Translations under genes and position numbers: made by a program
Virus record (IMG/VR): IMGVR_UViG_3300032897_000002
Span: 1-64,000 of that record
Direction: 5' to 3' (one strand)
Origin: a virus
Length of the DNA: 64,000 bases
The notes under the pieces: generated by a model
Database searches by the model: none
The model's input: the letters and a program-made list of their open reading frames with translations, nothing else
Told to the model about the DNA's origin: nothing
Shown: one piece after another, positions 58,067 to 64,000 of the stretch
Numbering within the stretch: position 1 is the stretch's first letter
Layout of the letters: each line of letters starts with the position of its first letter

Positions 58067-58228
58067 CTAATCCGGCCACTCAATTCTCCAGGTCTTGCCG
58101 CACACTTTGCATCTGTAATCATCGCAGCATCCATCGCGACACCCACCGATACATTCCACGGTATCTGGATAGGAAACAACTCCCTGCTGGCTGATTGTCA
58201 CCTTACCGCATTCATGTTCGTCGCTCAC
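58067..58228 (-). CDS. Cys-rich zinc-ribbon protein
   Basis: 53 aa from GTG 58228 (GTGA overlap). CIGGCRDGCCDDYRCKVCGKTW, a dense Cys cluster, and an early EHECG. Likely binds zinc; function unknown. Confidence 0.6.
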   Translation of the reverse strand: MSDEHECGKVTISQQGVVSYPDTVECIGGCRDGCCDDYRCKVCGKTWRIEWPD

Positions 58229-58821
58229 TTGCCCTCCTTGGCAGCTTTCCATGCTGCGAGTGCGGCTTCAAGGTCTGTCCATGCTCCCGTGTTAACGTTG
58301 CTTGCGATTACTCCCTCTACCGCATCCCCCAACCTCTCCGCCGCCTCCAGGCGTGCGATAAGCGTGGAGCCGGGGTTCGCCAACCGCTTCCGAGCCTTGA
58401 CGCAGTATTCAAGCCCGCACGTCTCGAATGGACCCGCTGGATGGTTTTCGTAGTGCCACGCCCGGTCGGGTTTTTCGGCTTCTACCCGGAGCTCCGCTGC
58501 TGATGCCTGCTCCCGCTGTCGGGCCTCCTCCGCGTTCTCGGAACGCTGTCGCAGAATTTTCTTTTCATCGATGACCACAGCACAAGTAGTGCGGAGATGA
58601 TCTCGCTCGCTTTCTACTTCCTGCCGGGCCTCGCGCTCGTGGGTGAGTTGGATTCTCAGTTCGTCCTCGCGTCGGCACCCGGCACAGTAGAACAGTAGTG
58701 ACTTCGCGGTAGGCCGTGGCTCTTGTGACCACTCCGCCTTGAGATGCCCGCACTCCATGCGCTCAAGTTGGGAGCGAAGATCAACTGTAGTTGCTTCCAA
58801 GAATACTTTAGGCTCGATCAT
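58225..58821 (-). CDS. coiled-coil protein with CxxC
   Basis: 198 aa from ATG 58821 (ATGA overlap). Start ECGHLKAEW and FYCAGCRRED suggest a zinc finger, followed by a long coiled coil (residues 60-120) and a helical C-terminal domain. Confidence 0.6.
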   Translation of the reverse strand: MIEPKVFLEATTVDLRSQLERMECGHLKAEWSQEPRPTAKSLLFYCAGCRREDELRIQLTHEREARQEVESERDHLRTTCAVVIDEKKILRQRSENAEEARQREQASAAELRVEAEKPDRAWHYENHPAGPFETCGLEYCVKARKRLANPGSTLIARLEAAERLGDAVEGVIASNVNTGAWTDLEAALAAWKAAKEGK

Positions 58822-59033
58822 TTTGCCCCTTTCGGCTTGCGGCCCTCTGGCAGTACCACGGCCTGTCCTGGGGATGGCCATGCAGCATCTTTATACTCAA
58901 TCGCCAGTTCACTTGCTGAAACCGCCATATTGCTGGGATTTTCGAAGATCGCTATTCGATACCAAGTTTTTTCCCAAGCTGTTTCGTTGGCGTTCCTGAA
59001 TCGAACCCACACGCACCATCGCTTACGCTTCAT
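58818..59033 (-). CDS. small basic protein
   Basis: 71 aa from ATG 59033. RKRWCVWVRFRNANETAWEKTW is beta-rich; a basic tail ends KGAK. Overlaps on both sides. Confidence 0.5.
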   Translation of the reverse strand: MKRKRWCVWVRFRNANETAWEKTWYRIAIFENPSNMAVSASELAIEYKDAAWPSPGQAVVLPEGRKPKGAK

Positions 59034-59395
59034 TTCCCATCCTCTATCGGCCTGCCCCGCCAATCCACGGGAGGAATGCCACGCCGCTTCGCCGCCCAGC
59101 ACAATAGGCCGTTATCTCCCTTATCTTTCCACGTCTGGTAGACTTCCTCGAATAGTTCGTCTGGAATTAACTCCGTGTCGCTACCGGGATAGAATACGTC
59201 GTTGACCAGAACGTAAGGTTGGCCATTAAACCCGTAGTAGACCGGCGCATCTTCGGACAGCATCTCGCGCATCTTCAGCAGGCGGTCAATCAGAGCCGCC
59301 GCGTATAGATACGGGTGATCCTCGGGATTGTCGTCGGATCGCATCGCTCGCAGGAGACCGACAATTTGAGCATCCATCTCGGGGTTTAATCTCAT
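59030..59395 (-). CDS. hypothetical protein
   Basis: 121 aa from ATG 59395. Helix then a Tyr-rich beta part (VYYGFNGQPYVLVND). No family. Confidence 0.55.
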   Translation of the reverse strand: MRLNPEMDAQIVGLLRAMRSDDNPEDHPYLYAAALIDRLLKMREMLSEDAPVYYGFNGQPYVLVNDVFYPGSDTELIPDELFEEVYQTWKDKGDNGLLCWAAKRRGIPPVDWRGRPIEDGK

Positions 59396-59598
59396 CGCAT
59401 CTCCCTCAACTGGTGAACCAGCCGATTCGCCAGCCTCCGAATGTCCCACCCGGCATACTGCGGGAATCGCTGCTCCCACTCCGCGCAACTCATCGGCCCG
59501 AACCAGTCACGGATGGCTTTCGCCGTCACTTCGCAGCGGCGCACGGCATCGGCCGGCGGGGTCTTGGCCAGCATTTGGCGTGATCTAATGACGGTCAT
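59392..59598 (-). CDS. small HTH-like protein
   Basis: 68 aa from ATG 59598. AVRRCEVTAKAIRDWFG then EQRFPQYAGWDIRRLANRLV could be a helix-turn-helix. ATGA overlaps. Confidence 0.5.
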   Translation of the reverse strand: MTVIRSRQMLAKTPPADAVRRCEVTAKAIRDWFGPMSCAEWEQRFPQYAGWDIRRLANRLVHQLREMR

Positions 59599-59804
59599 TG
59601 TTCGCTCCGGTGGATATCGTACCACCTGTTTTCGCACTCCAGGGAGTGAAACAGGTAGATGCTTTCAGAGTCGGATTGCGAGGGCCGGTACAGTTGCCCG
59701 CAGCCAACGCAATTCGTTTCGCCGTCCTGATGGCGGTTGACCCAGACCACCAGTACGATCAGAAGAATTAGGACTGCCAACGTGATGCCGATTACGGATA
59801 GCAT
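59595..59804 (-). CDS. membrane protein with zinc ribbon
   Basis: 69 aa. Transmembrane helix VIGITLAVLILLIVLVVWV then CVGCGQLYRP and ECENRW. Possibly a membrane-tethered zinc protein. Confidence 0.55.
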   Translation of the reverse strand: MLSVIGITLAVLILLIVLVVWVNRHQDGETNCVGCGQLYRPSQSDSESIYLFHSLECENRWYDIHRSEQ

Positions 59805-59813
59805 GGGGGCCTC

Positions 59814-59990
59814 CTAGTGCTTTCGCTTCCAAATGTACGCCGCCAGCAGCAGCGGCCACAGCATAATGGCGCCGATGCGCTCGATTCCCTCATCCGGTTC
59901 TGACGGCCAGTCCGGGGCGCGGTCAAGGAAATGCAGGACGATGATCCCCACCACAAGATAGTAGATGACCCCGAGACAGATGAGCACCAT
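59814..59990 (-). CDS. small membrane protein
   Basis: 58 aa from ATG 59990: two transmembrane helices (VLICLGVIYYLVVGIIVLH; IGAIMLWPLLLAAYIW) separated by an acidic loop. Confidence 0.55.
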   Translation of the reverse strand: MVLICLGVIYYLVVGIIVLHFLDRAPDWPSEPDEGIERIGAIMLWPLLLAAYIWKRKH

Positions 59991-59996
59991 AACGCC

Positions 59997-60839
59997 TCAG
60001 ATTCGGTCGCGGAGGTTCTGCAACCAATCCAACATCGGCTTGAGGATTTTGAAATCGCCAATGGCGCCGTCGCTAATCACGTCATCAAGCTCCTGCTTGA
60101 CCTGCTTGGTGGTAAGTCGGGCCGGTTTGTCGGAGGCCACGCGAATATCCGCTGGCTTGAGTTCGCCCCTCTCCGCTTTCTTAAGGGCCTCCGATTGATG
60201 CTCCTTGTCCAGCTTGGCAAGGTGCTGGGCTTGGCTCTCCGTCACCGTCCCATCTGCCAGCGCCTTTTCCACCGCCGGTCCCACCGTCAAAAGCGCCTGC
60301 CACTTCTTGATCTGACGAATGGCCTTCTTCAGTTCAGGGTGCTTCTCGTTGCCGTTGACGCGATTCGCGAGGTTCGGAAAGAGCCCGGAGTTCAGCGCAA
60401 TCCATGCCTCATCCTTGCCGAAACGGATGAATTGTTTGCAGGAATAGGCTAGGTCAAGTGGCCCCATGTCGGCCCGGTTGAAGTTCTCGGAGAGTGCCAT
60501 CGCCAGCGCTTCGATGTCGTCCGCCTGGATGTAAATCACCCGGATTGCCATGGGCACAGGGGTCAGTTTGTTCTTGTTGATGTAACAGATGGCTTCCCAC
60601 CTGCGCCGTCCGCAGATGATCGTGAAAAATCCCTTGGCATTTTTCCGGCACGTAATCGGCACCACTTGCCCTTTGATCGTCTTGCCATCGGGCTTGCTGA
60701 GCATGTCGGCCACAAGGTCATCAACCGGCTTGTGCTCATGCCGCACGTCCAGCAGCGGGTCCACGTACACATCAAGGGGGTTCATAACGTATTCGGACCG
60801 CCGCGTCATGTCAAACGAATGCTTGATTTCAACCGCCAT
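59997..60839 (-). CDS. ParB-like N-terminal domain protein
   Basis: 280 aa from ATG 60839. VVPITCRKNAKGFFTIICGRRRWEA contains the ParB/Srx box II (CGRRRW) and ADDIEALAMALSENFNRADM the box III helix, used for CTP and DNA binding. Then a helical middle and basic C terminus (DKPARLTTKQVKQE). In phages such proteins act in partition or in transcription and DNA handling; no ParA in the window. Confidence 0.8.
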   Translation of the reverse strand: MAVEIKHSFDMTRRSEYVMNPLDVYVDPLLDVRHEHKPVDDLVADMLSKPDGKTIKGQVVPITCRKNAKGFFTIICGRRRWEAICYINKNKLTPVPMAIRVIYIQADDIEALAMALSENFNRADMGPLDLAYSCKQFIRFGKDEAWIALNSGLFPNLANRVNGNEKHPELKKAIRQIKKWQALLTVGPAVEKALADGTVTESQAQHLAKLDKEHQSEALKKAERGELKPADIRVASDKPARLTTKQVKQELDDVISDGAIGDFKILKPMLDWLQNLRDRI

Positions 60840-60852
60840 TTTCTTTCTCCTT

Positions 60853-61206
60853 TCACCTCGCCCTGAATTTGAACTCGACTTCGAGATAGCGCAGGATAGC
60901 CATGAACCGCGCCTTGCCGTCCCGCAGGTCTGCGCCCCGCACTTCCCCAACCTTCAGAAATCCGTTTGGCCCGTCGCCATCTCGGGAGAGCAGCGCCCGC
61001 GATAACGCAATGCCGCGCCCTACTTGGCGGCTGAAGTGGTCCAGCGGCGAGCACCGCCCAATGCCGATGCGGAGATGCAGCTTGACAATCTCGACGCCCT
61101 GGTAGCACGCATGAGTCACCACCACCGCGAAAGTCCGGCGGTCGCGTATCGGCTGATTCAGCAGGTCTTTGTGGGCTTCGTGAAAGATGTAGACTTGGGG
61201 GGTCAT
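60853..61206 (-). CDS. hypothetical protein
   Basis: 117 aa from ATG 61206 (ATGA overlap). VYIFHEAHKDLLNQPIRDRRT then an Arg/Gly-rich alpha/beta part. Function unknown; co-transcribed with the ParB-like gene. Confidence 0.5.
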   Translation of the reverse strand: MTPQVYIFHEAHKDLLNQPIRDRRTFAVVVTHACYQGVEIVKLHLRIGIGRCSPLDHFSRQVGRGIALSRALLSRDGDGPNGFLKVGEVRGADLRDGKARFMAILRYLEVEFKFRAR

Positions 61207-62477
61207 CGGTTCACCTCGGGGAATTCTCGAATTCTTAAATCCTCTGGCCATTCTTCGGGGTTCCCACCCTTATGGTCCTTGATGCGGAGAGGTATCTGCC
61301 CGCCGTTAATGTGCGTCCATGGGTGCGCCCCGAGTTGCTTCATAAAATATTTCACGCCAGCCGCCTTACACTGATCTCGCAGGCTTCGATACCACGCGAG
61401 ATTCGAGGGCCGCGCATTCGGACCACTCTCGCCACCGGCGATAACCAAATTTAGATGAGGAACTTTTAGTTCGCCGCTGCCATCGCTAAAATCGTACCGG
61501 GAAAGTGCCGACCAAGTATGCTCGTTCTCAGGATATGGCACATCGAAACTGATCGGGCCAATGAGCGGTTCCAAGCTGGCGAAGAGCACATTGTAAGGCC
61601 CCACAATCCAGCGCATGGATTCAAATCGCGTCATCCGTTCATTGAAAGTCTTTTGATTTTCCGCGCTGAATCCGAACTGCACATTGGGAGGCAAGGCGTG
61701 CTTCGGGCGGCCACAAAGCCGCATCCAATCGGTGCTCTCTTCCGTCAGTCCCTTTTCGTCAAATTCATACTCTCTCTCGACACCTATTGCCTTCAGGCTC
61801 TCCCAGTCGTCAATGCTCTCAGCAATGGGGCAGCAGTAGTTGTGGCATTCGCCTTCCTCGTTATTTTTGGGATGAGAACATCGCCAATCGCCATGAGCGT
61901 AGCCGCATTGGTTGCGATAGAAAATATCATCCAAGTGAGCCTCGTAGCCCGGTCCCATCGGCACCCGCTCTTTTTCCGTCCATCCGAATGAACGTCTGGA
62001 AGCCCGTTTCTCGACGTATTTGCACATGCGCTCAACGCGCTTCGTGAGAATCTGAAAGGTGTGCTGGCAGCATTCCCACATGATGTCGAAAACTTTGTCG
62101 ATCATCTCATCCGGCACAAACTCCCCGAACAGGTCCGTCTGTGAGCACACAAACACTTTGCGCGGCTTCTTCCAATGGCGGGGCTGAAGGAGAATCTTTT
62201 CGTCAAGGAAGATTTCAACGAGGTCGCGGGCTTGGCGATTGAACGGGAGGCCGGTTCCGTTGAAGGGAAGGCACCGACCGTTATTGGTTTCACTGTAGCA
62301 GTGTACGCATCCCGGCGAGACACGCTCGCAATGCGGCCCCACTCTTCCGGGTTGGATGATGGGCAGGAGAGAGGTGTACCCTTTTTGCTTTGCGATCTCC
62401 CGCGCATCCTTGCGGACCTTGGCACGGAGGGGTGTCCATGAGGCATCCGTCCATTGGATTGAACTTTTTGCGCCCAT
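61203..62477 (-). CDS. DUF5131 (phage Gp37/Gp68-like) protein
   Basis: 424 aa. SSIQWTDASWTPL at the N terminus, GCVHCYSE (Cys cluster) and GGESGPNARPSNLAWYRSLRDQCKAAGVKYFMKQ at the end are diagnostic of DUF5131, whose C-terminal sequence and Cys pattern suggest a TIM-barrel radical-SAM-like fold. KVFVCSQTDLFGEFVPDE and FQILTKRVERM are also conserved. An internal insertion with CSHPKNNEEGECHNYCC adds Cys. Reaction unproven. Confidence 0.82.
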   Translation of the reverse strand: MGAKSSIQWTDASWTPLRAKVRKDAREIAKQKGYTSLLPIIQPGRVGPHCERVSPGCVHCYSETNNGRCLPFNGTGLPFNRQARDLVEIFLDEKILLQPRHWKKPRKVFVCSQTDLFGEFVPDEMIDKVFDIMWECCQHTFQILTKRVERMCKYVEKRASRRSFGWTEKERVPMGPGYEAHLDDIFYRNQCGYAHGDWRCSHPKNNEEGECHNYCCPIAESIDDWESLKAIGVEREYEFDEKGLTEESTDWMRLCGRPKHALPPNVQFGFSAENQKTFNERMTRFESMRWIVGPYNVLFASLEPLIGPISFDVPYPENEHTWSALSRYDFSDGSGELKVPHLNLVIAGGESGPNARPSNLAWYRSLRDQCKAAGVKYFMKQLGAHPWTHINGGQIPLRIKDHKGGNPEEWPEDLRIREFPEVNR

Positions 62478-62525
62478 TAAGACCTCCGAGACGCATCCTA
62501 AGTGAGTTCGATAGGTTTTGTCAAG

Positions 62526-62756
62526 TTATTTCTTTCGCGGCCGTCCACCCAGCTTCCCATTGCGCCGGGACGCGGCTTGCTTGGCATCCGTGACGCAGGC
62601 CCCGATGCACGCGAAGCAGACGTGGTGGAGTTTGACCGTGGCAGCGTGTTGCGCATGGGACTTGGGATAAGGCGCTGGCACCCGGCACACCGGGCAGCGC
62701 TCGGTCTTGGCGACGTGATGCACCCGGCACGTTGGGGTGCGGTGGCGGTTCGACAT
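62526..62756 (-). CDS. zinc-binding small protein
   Basis: 76 aa with CPVCRVPAP and HVCFACIGACV; basic C terminus (RRNGKLGGRPRKK) resembles an AT-hook-like end. Confidence 0.55.
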   Translation of the reverse strand: MSNRHRTPTCRVHHVAKTERCPVCRVPAPYPKSHAQHAATVKLHHVCFACIGACVTDAKQAASRRNGKLGGRPRKK

Positions 62757-62794
62757 GCCCTGACGGTAGCAGCCGTTCGATGGGATGTCAACCG

Positions 62795-62968
62795 TTACGG
62801 ATATTCCGCCTTGTTCGCCTGAAGGCCATACTTGGTCCGGTAGTGAACCACCGTAGAGGTCTCCGTCCCCAGTCGCGTGGCGATGACTTTATCGGTCAAG
62901 CCCTGCTTCCAGAGACGGAGAAATGCCTCACGGTCGAATCGGCTGCCTTTCAGGCGCGGGCGGTACAT
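62795..62968 (-). CDS. small helix-turn-helix protein
   Basis: 57 aa from ATG 62968. FLRLWKQGLTDKVIATRLGT then TVVHYRTKYGL is a plain HTH. Coupled by TGATG to the upstream gene. Probable regulator. Confidence 0.65.
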   Translation of the reverse strand: MYRPRLKGSRFDREAFLRLWKQGLTDKVIATRLGTETSTVVHYRTKYGLQANKAEYP

Positions 62969-63159
62969 CAGACTTCCTGCGGAACCACGGTATCGCCTGG
63001 CTTGCGTGTCTTGCGCGGCCGTGGCACTTCGGGTCCCCCTGGCTGGCGAGCTTTCAACTCGACGGCAGCTTGGGCCGCGATGTGCTTTAACTCGGCGTCC
63101 GGCGCGGTGCGCAGGTACGTGAGAATCTCTAAAAATGGGTCTTTCTTGGCTCTTGACAT
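62968..63159 (-). CDS. small basic protein
   Basis: 63 aa from ATG 63159 (GGAG upstream). Helix (DPFLEILTYLRTAPDAELKHIAAQAAVELKAR split by a turn) and a Lys/Arg/Pro tail. Confidence 0.5.
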   Translation of the reverse strand: MSRAKKDPFLEILTYLRTAPDAELKHIAAQAAVELKARQPGGPEVPRPRKTRKPGDTVVPQEV

Positions 63160-63179
63160 TGGTGGGTCTCCTTTCGATT

Positions 63180-63563
63180 TTACAACACTAGCTTTCCCCC
63201 GCCGCGAGCCAGTTCGATCTCGTAGCGGGACGATGGAACACGACCGGCAGGTGGTATCGGGCGGGCAGGCTTCTGCTTCTTCGCAATGGGCTCCCGATGA
63301 TCTCCCGGCAGATAGATGTCGGGTGGCAATTCGTTGGTCAGCTTGACGTGCGCCCCGAGAGCGAGCAATTCCTTGTCCTGAATCTGGCGGCGGTACATAT
63401 CGACCAGCAGCCATAGGTAGCGGGCTTGTCTCTCTGTGAGCTTGTAGTCGGGGTCCTTGTCAACGCGCCAAGCGATATCGCGGCGAAAACGCTTCCCGGC
63501 TGAGGCCATTCGCATGGTGGCAGAGTAGAGAGCGGATAAGGCGCGTTGTTCAAGGGCGGTCAT
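63180..63563 (-). CDS. hypothetical early protein
   Basis: 127 aa. Helical N half (SGKRFRRDIAWRVDKDPDYKL, ARYLWLLVDMYRRQI) followed by a Pro/Lys-rich part. ATGA overlap with the partial gene. Confidence 0.5.
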   Translation of the reverse strand: MTALEQRALSALYSATMRMASAGKRFRRDIAWRVDKDPDYKLTERQARYLWLLVDMYRRQIQDKELLALGAHVKLTNELPPDIYLPGDHREPIAKKQKPARPIPPAGRVPSSRYEIELARGGGKLVL

Positions 63564-64000
63564 TTCTTTCGGAGAATTGAGATGAATTCGTCCTTTATGT
63601 CTTTGTTAGCAATCGCCCGCAAAGTCTCTTCGTGTTCGGCGTGTGTCATGGGTTCGCCAGACATAGCCTTGCAGAATCCGACGATGAGGTTCCCAATGTT
63701 CGGCTTATCGGTGTATTGCGGAGTACGAGTCCCTTGGCAGAAAGCAGCACAGGCACGAATGAATCCCGGCCCGCTGCATGGTGCCCGCCGTGCGAATTCA
63801 TCCCATTCCTTCAAGTCAAGCGTCGTTAGATGCTCAACGAATAGGCGCATCCGCAGGAAATGAATGCCTCCGAAGGCACCACGTCCATCTTGGTAATAGT
63901 ACCCGCAGTCGGAAACCATGCCAGCAGAATGGATGATCTCTTCATGGAGCGCTAGAGACGGGCCAATGGGGTATCCTTCCCAAGCCTTATAGATGCAGAT
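63560..64000 (-). CDS. hypothetical protein, 5' end outside the window
   Basis: Frame is open from the right edge; an ATG at 63919 exists but the upstream codons read IGPSLALHEEIIHSAGMV, so the gene continues beyond 64000. Contains RMRLFVEHLTTLDLKEWDEF and a C-terminal KDEFISILRKK. No family. Confidence 0.55.
   Translation of the reverse strand: MCIYKAWEGYPIGPSLALHEEIIHSAGMVSDCGYYYQDGRGAFGGIHFLRMRLFVEHLTTLDLKEWDEFARRAPCSGPGFIRACAAFCQGTRTPQYTDKPNIGNLIVGFCKAMSGEPMTHAEHEETLRAIANKDIKDEFISILRKK

Noticed and set aside
1-64000. CRISPR arrays, integrase, attachment sites and true tRNA genes
   Set aside because: No regularly spaced repeats beyond the coding minisatellite and hexamer, no tyrosine or serine recombinase motif, and no standard tRNA fold found.

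Overview
This window is an internal stretch of a tailed-phage genome (Caudoviricetes, most likely short-tailed). Terminase, portal, scaffold, capsid, adaptor and large tail/internal virion genes lie in the standard order on the minus strand, and both ends of the window cut open reading frames. No integrase, rRNA or true tRNA gene is visible. DNA is moderately GC-rich with sigma70-type promoters (TTGACA, N16-18, TATAAT-like) and mostly good Shine-Dalgarno (SD) sites. Several signal peptides end in GQ (AYGQ, LHGQ), a style common in Acidobacteriota, so an acidobacterial host is a tentative inference.

Layout. Right end to about 54.6 kb (minus strand): early/replication genes, many tiny and chained by ATGA or TGATG overlaps, with a ParB-like protein, a DUF5131 (Gp37/Gp68) protein, a replication initiator and a DnaB-type helicase. 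49.5-54.6 kb (plus): a cluster of small early genes including an LPD29-domain protein. 46.6-49.1 kb and 37.4-40.7 kb (plus): two accessory islands, each with an IS1-type transposase ORF, a small gene beside it, its own promoter and a terminator; a proteasome-like peptidase and a folded non-coding RNA candidate sit in the second. 40.9-46.6 kb (minus): small subunit terminase, TerL and a run of small genes with a beta-class DNA methyltransferase. 28.8-37.3 kb (minus): about 24 small accessory genes. 1-28.7 kb (minus): portal, scaffold, Ro60/Y-RNA cassette, major capsid protein, decoration protein, Dam-type methyltransferase, adaptor and giant tail/internal proteins.

The main discovery candidate is a phage-borne Ro60 ribonucleoprotein cassette (20.3-23.5 kb). 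It has its own promoter just after a terminator, four tandem Y-RNA-like RNAs in two pairs, an HNH protein gene between the pairs, and a TROVE/vWA (Ro60, Rsr) gene 17 nt after the last RNA. All four RNAs share an outer 7-8 bp helix, an internal loop whose 3' side reads (G/A)ACTT, an inner helix and an invariant TACATG. Three continue into T-arm, acceptor and D-arm-like hairpins in that order, i.e. a circularly permuted tRNA in which the Ro-binding stem replaces the anticodon arm.

Other notable points: a portal protein with an inserted histidine-phosphatase domain and an apparent +1 frameshift near its N terminus; a capsid gene apparently split by a LAGLIDADG-bearing group I-like intron; a proteasome-fold Ntn hydrolase whose best start exposes Thr as nucleophile; a leader pseudoknot that can hide the SD site of the replication initiator; four promoters placed so that the transcripts would be leaderless; and a shared C-terminal tail on two unrelated methyltransferases.
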